A stretch of 64,000 nt of DNA from NCBI GenBank assembly GCA_965213905.1, contig OZ243922.1, forward strand, positions 1,860,001 through 1,924,000, given 5' to 3'. The DNA is from SIRX01 sp965213905 (GTDB lineage: Bacteria > Actinomycetota > Rubrobacteria > Rubrobacterales > Rubrobacteraceae). The stretch's first letter is position 1, and each line of letters opens with the position of its first letter. Of the stretch, positions 1-8,152 are shown piece after piece. The position numbers were made by a program, and so were the translations under genes. The notes under the pieces are model-generated. The model did not search any database. It worked only from the letters and a program-made list of their open reading frames with translations, and was not told the DNA's origin.

Positions 1-70
1 ACGTGCTCTCGGTAAGCGTGTCCATTCCTGAAGGGGGAGCCCGCTACATTGTAGTCGAGTAAAACAAGGA

Positions 71-292
71 TCAGTTGATTCGGCGGGTGGACCGTCGGGC
101 TTTGCGTCCCAGGTAAGTCAGGTATGCGCCGATGGTCAGCGAGATCACCACTATCGGCAAGTGGATAAGGGCCAGGTAAAAGTCCTCTTGCAAGTCGTTC
201 GAATACCACGTGTAGGCCCGCGTCAGCCAGAAGAACAGCATGACCAGACCCATGCCGAAAAGTATGTTCGCCGTGCCGCGTGAAATCTTCAT
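71..292 (-). CDS. small two-helix membrane protein, unknown function
   Basis: This encodes about 73 residues with two hydrophobic segments (roughly residues 8-24 and 39-62) and a very basic C-terminus rich in Arg and Lys. That is the layout of a small inner-membrane protein with a cytoplasmic tail. I chose the ATG at 292 because the longer in-frame extension to 385 is Cys- and Arg-rich and looks non-coding. No family is recognised and no function is proposed. Confidence 0.5.
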   Translation of the reverse strand: MKISRGTANILFGMGLVMLFFWLTRAYTWYSNDLQEDFYLALIHLPIVVISLTIGAYLTYLGRKARRSTRRIN

Positions 293-428
293 AGCAACTA
301 GAAGTTTATCAAAGCGAATTTCGATGGAACAGTGAAAGCGGCAACTAGCCACACAAACGCGCAAACGATATACTGAACGTACCAATTAAGTAGAGTTTGC
401 AACTGCAAGTATCTATCGTAGAGAGCGC

Positions 429-1562
429 ATGGAAGGTGAGAAGGTGGCTGAACTAAAGCAGAGGACGCTCGAAGAAGTAAAAGCTTTGAGCAAAGAAGAG
501 GCTGTGGAGATCATGCGCCAGGCCGGCATCGTGGGGGCCGGGGGCGGCGGGTTTCCGACGTACTTCAAGTACAAGAACCCGCAGCCGCGCCTGATCGTGA
601 ACTGCACCGAGTCGGAGCCGGGCTACTGGGCGGACAAGATGGTCCACCGCGAGTACTTCGGAGAGTTCCTCGAACTCTACGAGGCTATGAAGGATATCTT
701 CGGTATCGAGCGGGTCATCATGGGCGTCCACTTCAAGGACGAAGAGTGGTTCTCCCGCTACGACGAGCACGCAAACGGCCTCTACGAAGTCATCCACGTG
801 CCGGACAAGTACTCGATGGGCGAAGAGAAGACGCTCATCAAAAACATGTTCTACGATGAAAAAGAAAAGTGGGTCCCGCGCCGGATCGAGCTGGACAGCG
901 GCGACAAGCGCCCCGGCCTTCCGCTGGACGCCGGCCACGTCGTCAATAACTCCGAGTCGCTTCTCAACATCTACAACGCGCTCTTTTTGGGCAAGCCCGT
1001 TACCACCAAATTCCTCCAGATCTTCGGCCCCAACCTGGAACTGAAGCTCTACGACACACCCCTGGGCTCTTCCGCCACCGAGCTCCTGAAGCTCTCCGGC
1101 GTGGACTTGGAGGCTGAAGCCGGTAACCTCTCCGTAATTGACGGCGGCCCGTACCTAAACGAAATGGGCATCGAGTCGCTCGGCGAGGGCGACGCCTACG
1201 TGCGCCGCACGACCAACGGTTTTCTCGTAATCCCCAAGGGCGTGGCCTCCAAGGAATACGCCGACATAAAGACCAAACTGCCCGACGAAGGTTTCGAGTC
1301 GCTCGTGGGCAAGGTCAGCGGGGTAAACTTGCCGCTCGACGGACGTTTTCTCAAGCCGGCCACGGCGCTCATCTCCGAGGGCGACGAGGTCGAGTACGAG
1401 CAGAAGCTCGGCGAGCCCGTGGACGACGGCTTCTCCATCGGCGTGTGGGCCAGCTCTGCCGGGACCATCGAGTCCATCGAAGACGACGTGGTAACCATCG
1501 CCGGCGGCGAAGACTTCGAGGAGGCGGCGAAGGCCGAAGCGGAGGCCGAAGCAAGCCGGTAA
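429..1562 (+). CDS. RnfC/PduS-like FMN-domain (NuoF-fold) protein without Fe-S cysteines
   Basis: The protein has 377 residues. Residues 33-44 carry the glycine-rich GIVGAGGGGFPT motif of the NADH dehydrogenase 51-kDa/RnfC/PduS FMN-binding fold, followed by VNCTESEPG near residue 57, which matches the N-(A/C)-E-x-EP signature of RnfC and PduS. The C-terminal part looks like an SLBB-type domain with a sandwich-like end (residues 260-350) and an Ala/Glu tail. RnfC and PduS normally carry CxxCxxC clusters; only one Cys is visible here, so it may bind flavin and NAD(P)H but no Fe-S cluster. A GTG at 444, with a GGAAGGTGAG-type ribosome site just before it, may be the real start. The electron partner is unknown. 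An IS element has inserted just after the stop codon. Confidence 0.7.
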   Translation: MEGEKVAELKQRTLEEVKALSKEEAVEIMRQAGIVGAGGGGFPTYFKYKNPQPRLIVNCTESEPGYWADKMVHREYFGEFLELYEAMKDIFGIERVIMGVHFKDEEWFSRYDEHANGLYEVIHVPDKYSMGEEKTLIKNMFYDEKEKWVPRRIELDSGDKRPGLPLDAGHVVNNSESLLNIYNALFLGKPVTTKFLQIFGPNLELKLYDTPLGSSATELLKLSGVDLEAEAGNLSVIDGGPYLNEMGIESLGEGDAYVRRTTNGFLVIPKGVASKEYADIKTKLPDEGFESLVGKVSGVNLPLDGRFLKPATALISEGDEVEYEQKLGEPVDDGFSIGVWASSAGTIESIEDDVVTIAGGEDFEEAAKAEAEAEASR

Positions 1563-1575
1563 ACACCTCTAGTTA

Positions 1576-2575
1576 ACCCCGTGTGCAAGTTTCGTTGAGA
1601 ACTTGCGTAACGTAGAAGACCTCCCTACTCTCGGTGGTACTCCAATCCATCGAGAACAAAAGGAGGTCTTCTGTTCATGAATCTTAGCACCTTCATTATC
1701 TCTGTCTTCTGCCTCATAGACGACCAACTCAAAGGACAACAGCACAGCTACCGTAAGCGCGGGCCGGCTCCAAAGCTCTCTGACTCTGAGGTACTGACCA
1801 TCGAGATCGTAGGAGAGTTCTTGGGGCTCGACACCGACAAGGACATCTATCTTTTCTTCCAAAGACACTACACAGAGTGGTTTCCCGCTCTCAGCGAGGT
1901 CCATCGCACTACCTTCGCTCGCCAGACGGCAAACCTTTGGAAGGTCAAGGAGCATCTCTGGCAGGAACTCCTCGCTCTCACTCCCCACGAGCCTACCTTC
2001 GCGCTCGTGGATTCGATGCCCTTGCCAGCGTGTATGTTCGCCCGTGCTTACCGCTGTAAACGCTTCAAGGGAGAAGCTGCCTTCGGCAAGGACACTCTTC
2101 TCCGGCAGACTTTCTACGGCTTCAGGGTGCATGCGAGGGTCTGTTGGCCTGGAGTGATCACTCGCTTCTCGGTGGCCCCGGCCAAAGCCCACGAGCTTTC
2201 TGTCGTGCCGGAGATCGTCGAAGGAACTTCTGGGCTGATCGTTGGGGACCGCAACTACCATTCGCCAAAGACCAAAGCAGAACTCCAACATATGGGTGTG
2301 GAGCTTGTGGCTCCTTATTCCTCCAAGAAAAGAGACCCTAATCCGAAAAGGAGCGCTTTTCTGAGCCGTCTGCGTTACCGAATAGATACCGTTTTTTCGC
2401 AGCTCACTGAGCGCTACTCCATAAAGCGGGTGTGGGCTCGCGACATATGGCACCTTGCCAGTAGGCTGCTTCGCAAAGTTCTCTCTCACACCGTGGCTTT
2501 CCTGTTCAACCATCAGATGGGCAATTCACCTCTACAGCTTTCAAAGCTACTCATCTGAAAACCCGCACATCGGGT
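1576..2575 (+). mobile_element. IS982-family insertion sequence, complete, 1000 bp
   Basis: The element is bounded by imperfect inverted repeats: the left end begins ACCCCGTGTGCAAGTTT and the right end, read inward, begins ACCCGATGTGCGGGTTT (13 of 17 match). The hexamer TAGTTA lies directly outside both ends (1570-1575 and 2576-2581), a perfect target-site duplication. ACCC ends and short variable duplications are typical of IS982. One uninterrupted transposase gene fills the element, so it looks recent and potentially active. It sits between the stop of the upstream flavoprotein gene and that gene's terminator. Confidence 0.9.
1677..2558 (+). CDS. IS982-family DDE transposase
   Basis: The 293-residue protein is full length for IS982 transposases. 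It has the N-terminal KRGPAPKLSDSEVLTIE segment and a DDE catalytic core: the first Asp in LVDSMPLP, the second in VGDRNYHS, and the Glu in QLTERYS. The reading frame is intact. An AGGAGG ribosome site lies just before the ATG. Codon use is less GC-biased than in neighbouring genes, as expected for a mobile gene. Confidence 0.93.
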   Translation: MNLSTFIISVFCLIDDQLKGQQHSYRKRGPAPKLSDSEVLTIEIVGEFLGLDTDKDIYLFFQRHYTEWFPALSEVHRTTFARQTANLWKVKEHLWQELLALTPHEPTFALVDSMPLPACMFARAYRCKRFKGEAAFGKDTLLRQTFYGFRVHARVCWPGVITRFSVAPAKAHELSVVPEIVEGTSGLIVGDRNYHSPKTKAELQHMGVELVAPYSSKKRDPNPKRSAFLSRLRYRIDTVFSQLTERYSIKRVWARDIWHLASRLLRKVLSHTVAFLFNHQMGNSPLQLSKLLI

Positions 2576-2624
2576 TAGTTAAACACCGCTGATCAGTCTT
2601 TCGGCCGATCAGGCTTCTAGAGAA

Positions 2625-2657
2625 GAGGGCGCGGGCGGATCCGTGCCCTCCTTTTTT
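2625..2657 (+). terminator. Rho-independent terminator separated from its gene by the IS element
   Basis: GAGGGCGCGG pairs with CCGTGCCCTC (10 bp including one G-T pair) around a 6-nt loop and is followed by CTTTTTT. It probably once ended the 429-1562 transcript; the IS982 element now lies between them. A second small hairpin (CTGATC/GATCAG, 2589-2612) precedes it. Confidence 0.75.
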
Positions 2658-2766
2658 GTGTCACGCCGGCTTCCCAACGGCGATCAACGGTATGCTGGTA
2701 TTGAAAGAAGTCCTCGAAGAAGCCCCCGAGGGCGGCCAATAGTTCATCGGACTCTGTAGGAGGCTT

Positions 2767-3114
2767 TCAGCCTTCCCGTCCTATGGCCTCGGCTACTTTC
2801 CACAGCTCCGTGTCTTCCGGGTCTCCCTGGAACGGGGTTATCTCGTAGCCGCCGTACTCTTCGACGAGGTGTGGTTGGTCGTCCACGGCGAAGTCTACGG
2901 TTACCGGCAGAGAGTCGGATTTGCTGAAGTAACCGTAGGCCACGTCTTCCAGATCCAGAAGCTGGGCCGCCTGGGCGCAGTAGGAACTGCCGGCGCTGGA
3001 CCACAGGTAGACGTGGTGGCCGGAAGACTCGATCTCCTGAAATACCTCCCGGGCGTGGGGCCGGGGAACACCACCGGAGATGAGGGTTCCTTGGACGTCG
3101 AAAAACACGTTCAC
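2767..3114 (-). CDS. HAD-like hydrolase domain protein with altered motif I
   Basis: The 115-residue protein starts at a GTG nine bases after the acyltransferase gene, so the two are probably co-transcribed. The N-terminus reads FFDVQGTL, resembling HAD motif I (DxDxT); the nucleophile Asp is kept but the second Asp is Gln. YLWSSAG fits motif II and VDDQP fits motif IV. It is much shorter than ordinary HAD phosphatases and lacks a cap domain. With the general acid/base residue replaced, phosphatase activity is doubtful. Role unknown. Confidence 0.6.
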   Translation of the reverse strand: MNVFFDVQGTLISGGVPRPHAREVFQEIESSGHHVYLWSSAGSSYCAQAAQLLDLEDVAYGYFSKSDSLPVTVDFAVDDQPHLVEEYGGYEITPFQGDPEDTELWKVAEAIGREG

Positions 3115-3123
3115 CTTTTTACC

Positions 3124-3993
3124 CTAGTCCGAGGGCTGCTCTTCTTCGTTTGCGTTGTTGCCGGGTAGCAGGCTTTGGGCTTGTTGGGAAATGCGGCTCC
3201 GCACGTCTTCAAAGGTTATACCTCTCAAAGAAACCTCGAAGTCTTTGAGCATCCGGGTCAGGACCCCGCCGCCACCGAGTTCGACCCACTCCTCGACCCG
3301 CAGCCGGGCCAGCGTTTCGACCACCCTCACCCAACGGACCGGCGCCTCCATCTGGCTTTTGAGCGCTTCTTTGACCGAATCGGCACTCTCCAGCACGCTG
3401 CCGTCCACGGCGCTCACGAAAGGTACTTCGGGCCGGTGGAACTCTACGGAATCCAGGATGTCGCGCATCTTCTCGCCGGCGGCTGAGACGTAGGGCGAAT
3501 GTGCGGCGAAAGAGACGTTCAGCGGTATCTTGCGCCCTCTTATTTTGGAAACCGCGTCCCCGAGGGTGTCGCGGAGCCCGGAGACGACCGTCTGGCGCGG
3601 CGAGTTGTAGTTGGCGACCACCGAGCCTCCCGTCTCTTGCGTGGCCTTCTCGACCTCCCCGGGATCCGCCTTCAAAATGGCTACCATGCCACCAGGGGTT
3701 TCCCGCGCGGCTTCGGAGAGAAATCGGTCCCGGTGGGCGACGAGCCAGAGCCCGGTGTCGAAGTCGAAGCAGCCGGCGGCGTAGGCCGCGGCGTACTCGC
3801 CTAACGAGTGGCCGGCGACCACGTCGCGCCGCACCTCCAACTCTCGGCTCTCATCGGCGTCCTGGGCGGCACGCGCGAAGAACTTGACTTGGTCCGGCAC
3901 CCACTCACCCACGACCTGCCGAATGGCCGGGAGGATCTCCTCCGACGGCTCCGCCACGGCCCCGCCCTGACCCGGAAACACAAAAGCTCTCAT
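3124..3993 (-). CDS. fabD: FabD-like ACP S-malonyltransferase / acyltransferase
   Basis: Members of this fold move malonyl groups from CoA to acyl carrier protein. The protein begins with the FPGQG oxyanion motif, has the nucleophile elbow GHSLGEY (Ser63) and the catalytic His in FAAHSP (about residue 165). About 289 residues, slightly shorter than E. coli FabD and missing part of the region between FPGQG and GHSLG. I placed the start at the ATG at 3993 because FabD proteins begin with this M-x-A-F-x-FPGQG pattern; a TTG at 4005 is the alternative. No other fatty-acid synthesis genes are adjacent, so it could serve a polyketide or specialised lipid pathway. Confidence 0.8.
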   Translation of the reverse strand: MRAFVFPGQGGAVAEPSEEILPAIRQVVGEWVPDQVKFFARAAQDADESRELEVRRDVVAGHSLGEYAAAYAAGCFDFDTGLWLVAHRDRFLSEAARETPGGMVAILKADPGEVEKATQETGGSVVANYNSPRQTVVSGLRDTLGDAVSKIRGRKIPLNVSFAAHSPYVSAAGEKMRDILDSVEFHRPEVPFVSAVDGSVLESADSVKEALKSQMEAPVRWVRVVETLARLRVEEWVELGGGGVLTRMLKDFEVSLRGITFEDVRSRISQQAQSLLPGNNANEEEQPSD

Positions 3994-4039
3994 CTGCTCG
4001 TCCAAACCTCGACACCTACTCTTTGTACGACTTTCTTAC

Positions 4040-4601
4040 CTAACTTGCCTGTACACAAGGACCGGGTTTTATCATACGGCGGCCCCTGTGTCGGAGGGCC
4101 GTCGCCCGGTCCGCCCCTATATCCCTCCGCATCAGCCGGTACTCGTCACCGGAGAGTTCTCCCCTAGCGTACCACTTGTCCAAGATCCTCCGCGCGCTTC
4201 CACCGCCGGGACCGACGCTTTTCTTTCCGTATGCATCCCGAATTCCACCTCCGATAGCCTATCTGATCGCAAAAGCTAGCAGAACTATCGGTAAGGTTCA
4301 CATGGGCAAGTCTAGGGCGATGACAAAGATTCCTACGGAATTGACGCCGAACAATATCCAAACCCCCCCGACTCTCCATGTCCCGGCGCATTTGCCGGTA
4401 CTCCTCACGCCCTAATTCGCCCCGGGCGTAACGCTCGTCCAGTACCTGTCGCGCGCCACCGTTTACGTCGCCACTTCCTTGTTTTGTCACCGCGTTCCTG
4501 GAGTTCCGCCTCCTGCCCGCGGCTACGAGCAGGACCACCATTCCGGCGGCGGTCATAAGGATGAGAAAGATCAACAATTCTGTTGCTCCGGGCGCCCCCA
4601 T
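4040..4601 (-). pseudogene. decayed membrane protein with two SHOCT domains
   Basis: The gene starts at 4601 with an N-terminal membrane helix and a clear SHOCT domain (LDERYARGELGREEYRQMRR). At a run of seven G on the minus strand (4363-4369) the frame slips. Reading on after removing one G gives a second hydrophobic segment (GVWILFGVNSVGIFVIALDL), an in-frame TGA, a third hydrophobic stretch (LPIVLLAFAI), a TAG, and then another SHOCT domain (RILDKWYARGELSGDEYRL) ending near 4040. So the ancestral gene coded for a double-SHOCT membrane protein, now broken by one frameshift and two stops. The first 80 codons are still open and could give a short SHOCT protein. Confidence 0.7.
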
Positions 4602-4650
4602 CGAGATCTCCCCTCTCGTTCTTGCTACGTTTATGCTAACAGAGGCCCGT

Positions 4651-5547
4651 TCAAGGCGCTATAACGCGCAGCGCGTGGGGCAATATCCTGGCCTCGAACT
4701 TGCGGGTGGGCTCTAGAAGTTCACCGTCCACGTGCGCCGGTGCTGCCTCCGAAAACTCTACTTCGACTTTGCGGGCGCGTGCCAAGTGTATCTTGGGGTG
4801 CTCCAACAACGTGCTGCCGAACGCGCGGGGTATGAGCTTTAGCACCTCGCCCCGGCTGACCTCCTCAGACCAGACCACGTCGAACAGCCCGTCATCCAGA
4901 AGTGCCTCCGGCGCCAGACGGAACCTGGCCCCGTAGGTAGTCCCCAGCGCCACCGCCACCAAGATGGTGTTTGGGCGGACGACGGTTTCGTCGTCGAGCT
5001 TCAGGGATGCTTCGTGGCACTGAAAGCCCCACAGTAGCTTGCCCACCGACCACACGTACCGGCCCACGCCCCCCAGATAGCCCGGAGCTTCCGCGACCCC
5101 AGCCGCAACTTCCGCGTCGAAGCCGATGCCGAGCCCGTTGTTAAACGCCACGCCGTTGACCTCGCCCGTATCAACGGTTCGTATCTCGCCCCCCACGAGC
5201 ACTTGCAGCGCCCGGCGAATTTTGCCCCTGGTCCCGAGCGCCTTGACGTAGTCGTTGCCGCTACCGGCGGGCAAGACCCCCAAAACCCGCCGGGTCCCCG
5301 TGCAAGCTGCGGCCACCTCGCTGATCGTCCCGTCCCCCCCCACGGCCACGATCAAGGCCCCATCCGGGAGCGTCTCTGCTATCACCCTGGCGTGCCCCTT
5401 GCCCTCCGTGGAATACCACTTGGCACCCATTCCACGCCCCTCCAAAAAACGTGAGATTTCCCCTCTTCCGGTAACGGACTTGCCCTTATTGGCCGCCGGG
5501 TTCAAGATCAAATGTGCTTCCCGAAATTCCATATCCTGCTGGAGCAT
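4651..5547 (-). CDS. diacylglycerol/lipid kinase, YegS/DagK type
   Basis: This family phosphorylates diacylglycerol or related lipids with ATP, recycling lipids to phosphatidate. The sequence has the nucleotide-binding start LILNPAANKGK, the hallmark GGDGT motif, and PAGSGNDYVKALG, all diagnostic of the DAGK catalytic domain; the C-terminal beta-sandwich ends with HVDGE. About 298 residues from the ATG at 5547; ATG 5532 (MEFREAHL) is an equally reasonable start because the fold begins just after it. The ORF can be extended to 5610, but that extension has no domain content. Confidence 0.87.
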   Translation of the reverse strand: MLQQDMEFREAHLILNPAANKGKSVTGRGEISRFLEGRGMGAKWYSTEGKGHARVIAETLPDGALIVAVGGDGTISEVAAACTGTRRVLGVLPAGSGNDYVKALGTRGKIRRALQVLVGGEIRTVDTGEVNGVAFNNGLGIGFDAEVAAGVAEAPGYLGGVGRYVWSVGKLLWGFQCHEASLKLDDETVVRPNTILVAVALGTTYGARFRLAPEALLDDGLFDVVWSEEVSRGEVLKLIPRAFGSTLLEHPKIHLARARKVEVEFSEAAPAHVDGELLEPTRKFEARILPHALRVIAP

Positions 5548-5888
5548 AACAGCGCCCCGATTTCGACGCCAAAAACGAGATATTACAGCCAGAATAAAGC
5601 TATACTTCAAGTTTAGTTAGCAGTATGAATATCGCACCTTTGCAGGTAAAAAAACCAACTTCTGTTGTGACGGTGGGTGGTAGTCGTCGGGCGGGCACCG
5701 AGAAACCGCGTTTTTTTCTGCCGGGAGGTGCCATCGGCGATTGCGCCCATCGAAACCCGCCTGGAGAACGGCAAAATTTTGAGAAAGCTGTTGCGATGTG
5801 AGATCAACCTTTACGAGAGGTGCAGTTTCACCGCGGGTTGCTGGGACGATTCGCGCCTGTCCGGGGAAGGTGTAGAATACTGGGTGGG

Positions 5889-6425
5889 ATGAAGGATTTG
5901 GCGAAAGAATGTGGTCATTTGGAGGGACTCCGGTCCGTAGCCGGGGACGGTCTCCGGTGTCGCTCGTGTAACGAAGTCCTAGACGTCGTGAGCATTGAGC
6001 GGTGGGTCCGGGCGGCCGAGAAAACCCGGGATGAGGCTTACTCGTTGGCTGAGGGTAAAGATTTTCATGGGGACTTGCGTGAGGACTATCAGCGCGAGGT
6101 GTATAGACGCCGAAAAGTATTGTACGAGCTCCGGGAGAGGTCTGGGGCGGTTGCGAGGCCCGAGATGTTGCTCGTGGTTTATTCTCTGCGGAATGACTGC
6201 TACGAGTGCCGGGTCTTTTACAAAGAACCTCGTCCGGCGGGGTGTCCGGAACGTTTTGTGGTCGGGGCTTTACCCGGGAGCATCCTGGAGGCGCAAGCTG
6301 CGGAGGACCCCACCGTGCGTCTCGTGGGCCAAAAAGTTCGCGAGTTCCACGAAGGGCGCCGGTTGCAAATCTCGCGGGGTGGGCCCGCGGCGGTCCGGCG
6401 TGTCTTCTACGCGAACGAACTCTAA
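5889..6425 (+). CDS. hypothetical protein with N-terminal zinc-ribbon-like cysteines
   Basis: The 178-residue protein has a treble-Cys start (ECGHLEG ... LRCRSC) that could bind zinc, then a helical, charged middle, and a C-terminal alpha/beta region with two more Cys (DCYECRV). No family recognised. The ATG follows a TAGAAT box at 5873-5878 by only ten bases, so the mRNA is probably leaderless. Longer in-frame ORFs upstream start before this promoter and are not supported. Confidence 0.55.
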   Translation: MKDLAKECGHLEGLRSVAGDGLRCRSCNEVLDVVSIERWVRAAEKTRDEAYSLAEGKDFHGDLREDYQREVYRRRKVLYELRERSGAVARPEMLLVVYSLRNDCYECRVFYKEPRPAGCPERFVVGALPGSILEAQAAEDPTVRLVGQKVREFHEGRRLQISRGGPAAVRRVFYANEL

Positions 6426-6521
6426 CGAACCCCAATGAATCCCAACTGACCCGGTTAGCGGTCCCGCCGGACAACGGGTAGAATCAGGCCCGGTCTAAAA
6501 CTTCTCGAAAGGTGCGGTCCG

Positions 6522-6611
6522 ATGAGTGGTGGTAACTTCATAATGATGGTCGCTGTGATCCTGATACTCCTCTTTGTCGTTATGGCAATAGGTCCCTTGT
6601 TCTCGGTTTAG
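6522..6611 (+). CDS. 29-residue single-helix membrane peptide
   Basis: The ORF encodes MSGGNFIMMVAVILILLFVV followed by nine residues: a polar start and one hydrophobic helix. A TAGAAT box lies at 6479-6484 and an AAAGGTG ribosome site at 6508-6514, eight bases before the ATG. Its stop codon overlaps the stop of the convergent thpR gene. The promoter, ribosome site and hydrophobic content support translation, but function is unknown. Confidence 0.45.
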   Translation: MSGGNFIMMVAVILILLFVVMAIGPLFSV

Positions 6612-7147
6612 GCGGCGCGTAGCGGGTGACCCTGCAAGACAGGGTAAACCGCGCCCCCGGCGCCGAGTTTGCCCTGGATGAGATCCAGCCGACGGAGCAC
6701 GAACGCCGGAACTTCGACCTCGACCTCCTCCGGCAACCTCACGAAGTCCTTGCCCACCCTGCCGAGCGTCGCGTGCGGCTTGTAGAGTCGCTTCTCGCGT
6801 CCAAACCCCAGTGAGAACAAAGAATCCTCCACGTCCGCCGCCAGGCTAGAGAGGCCGGAGTCCCCTTCTCCGACGCCGGCCCAAATAACGCGGGCTCTCT
6901 CCAAAGAAGGAAAAGCTCCCAGGCGCCGAAACTCCACACGGAAAGGACCGTGGCGGCCGGCCACGTCCCGGAGGACGGCGTTTATGCCTTCCAGCCTCTT
7001 CTCCGGGACGTCTCCCAAAAACTTCAGCGTCAGGTGAATGTTAGAAGGAGGAACCCGGCGGACGCCGGATTTTTCGACGAAGCCTCCGGAAAGTGCCAGG
7101 GCTTCTCGGACTTCCGGGGGTGGAAAAGCGGCGACGAAAACCCGCAA
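6608..7147 (-). CDS. thpR: RNA 2',3'-cyclic phosphodiesterase ThpR (LigT family)
   Basis: ThpR opens 2',3'-cyclic phosphates on RNA ends. The 179-residue protein begins RVFVAAFPP and has both HxTx catalytic motifs, HLTL (about residue 38) and HATL (about residue 125), that define the 2H superfamily. Length is normal. It starts at TTG six bases after larB on the same strand, so the two are co-transcribed. Confidence 0.88.
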   Translation of the reverse strand: MRVFVAAFPPPEVREALALSGGFVEKSGVRRVPPSNIHLTLKFLGDVPEKRLEGINAVLRDVAGRHGPFRVEFRRLGAFPSLERARVIWAGVGEGDSGLSSLAADVEDSLFSLGFGREKRLYKPHATLGRVGKDFVRLPEEVEVEVPAFVLRRLDLIQGKLGAGGAVYPVLQGHPLRAA

Positions 7148-7153
7148 AGAACC

Positions 7154-7813
7154 CTAGTCCGGTTTGGCCTGGGGGTCGTTCTTTCGTCCGCCCGTTCGGG
7201 CCTCTGCGGCGCGGTTGGCGATCAGGGCGGCGGTCGCCCCGGCCCCGACGCCGTTGTCTATGTTTACGACCGAGAGCCCCGGCGAGCAACTCTGCAGCAT
7301 GCCGAGGATGGCGGCGGTCCCGTCGCCCCCGAGGCCGTACCCGGTGGAAGTGGGGAGTCCCACGACGGGCGCCCGTGTAAGCCCGGAGACCACGCTCGGC
7401 AGGGCGCCCTCCATGCCGGCGGCTACTATCAGGCAGTCCGGGTCGAAGGTTTCCAGCTCTTTGAGGGGCTGCACCAGCCGGTGGATGCCGGCGACCCCGA
7501 CGTCGGGGTAGCTCTTCGTCTGGACGCCCATCTCACCGGCGACCGCGAGGGCCTCCAGCAGCACGGGCAGGTCCGAGGTTCCCCCGCAGAGCGCCCCGAG
7601 GCGACCGCCCGAAGGTTCGGGGCGGCCGGGTCCCAAAATTAGCGCGCGCCCGGCCGGGCTCAGCGGAACGTCGGCCAGGGCCTCCCTCAACCCTGCTTCG
7701 TGGGCGGGGGAGAAGCTGCTTACTATCACGCGGTCCTGCGACTCCAGCATCGCCGCGCAAATTTCTACGACCTGGGAAGGGGTCTTGCCGGCGGCATAGA
7801 CGACTTCGGGCAC
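7154..7813 (-). CDS. larB: LarB, nickel-pincer cofactor carboxylase; N-terminus or start uncertain
   Basis: LarB carboxylates nicotinic acid adenine dinucleotide in the synthesis of the nickel-pincer nucleotide of lactate racemase. Family landmarks are PEVVYAAGKTP, CGGTSDLPV, AAGMEGALPSVV, PTSTGYG and VNIDNGVGAG. The coordinates start at the first usable codon, GTG at 7813. Family members carry about 60 further residues, and in-frame sequence upstream (to about 8043) does encode the expected ALDTGRSARKG and SLEDLLDAA segments. That stretch contains no ATG, GTG or TTG and is swollen by a 12-bp tandem repeat, so the start is either CTG, or the gene carries a frameshift near 8045. larC and larE are not in the window. 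Confidence 0.8.
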   Translation of the reverse strand: MPEVVYAAGKTPSQVVEICAAMLESQDRVIVSSFSPAHEAGLREALADVPLSPAGRALILGPGRPEPSGGRLGALCGGTSDLPVLLEALAVAGEMGVQTKSYPDVGVAGIHRLVQPLKELETFDPDCLIVAAGMEGALPSVVSGLTRAPVVGLPTSTGYGLGGDGTAAILGMLQSCSPGLSVVNIDNGVGAGATAALIANRAAEARTGGRKNDPQAKPD

Positions 7814-7906
7814 GCCTTTGCGGGCGGAACGCCCCGTGTCGAGGGCCGCGAAGCCGCCCAGGCGCCGGACTTCGCCCTCCCCCGAGGACCCGGCGCCGGT
7901 TGCGAT

Positions 7907-7954
7907 GCCGGCCGTGGTGCCGGTCGTGGTGCCGGTCGTGGTGCCGGTCGTGGC
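7907..7954. repeat. four tandem copies of a 12-bp unit within the larB 5' region
   Basis: The unit GCCGGTCGTGGT (first and last copies differ by one base) repeats four times without gaps. Read in the larB frame on the minus strand it encodes a Thr/Gly run. Unit length is a multiple of three, so copy-number change would not shift the frame. It looks like a slippage expansion in the linker before the LarB core. Confidence 0.85.
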
Positions 7955-8152
7955 GCCAGCCGCAGCGTCGAGTAAGTCTTCGAGGCTTTTGGAGGGGCTT
8001 TTTTCCGGCTCTTCGCTCGTCTCTGGCCTCCGGGATAGTTCTCGTCAACGGATAACATGTTACACGTCCAATGCCGCCGATGTCGAAAAAAGCCCGGACG
8101 GCGGCGCGGGGCGTGGTCGGGGCCCCGGGCCGAATAAGCCCCGAGCCCCGCC

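Noticed and set aside
5617..6474. Minus-strand ORF of 285 codons
   Set aside because: Pro/Arg/Ser-rich shadow of the plus-strand hypothetical gene at 5889-6425, with no recognisable domain.
7907..7954. CRISPR-like short repeats
   Set aside because: Units are 12 bp with no spacers, so this is a tandem coding repeat and not CRISPR.
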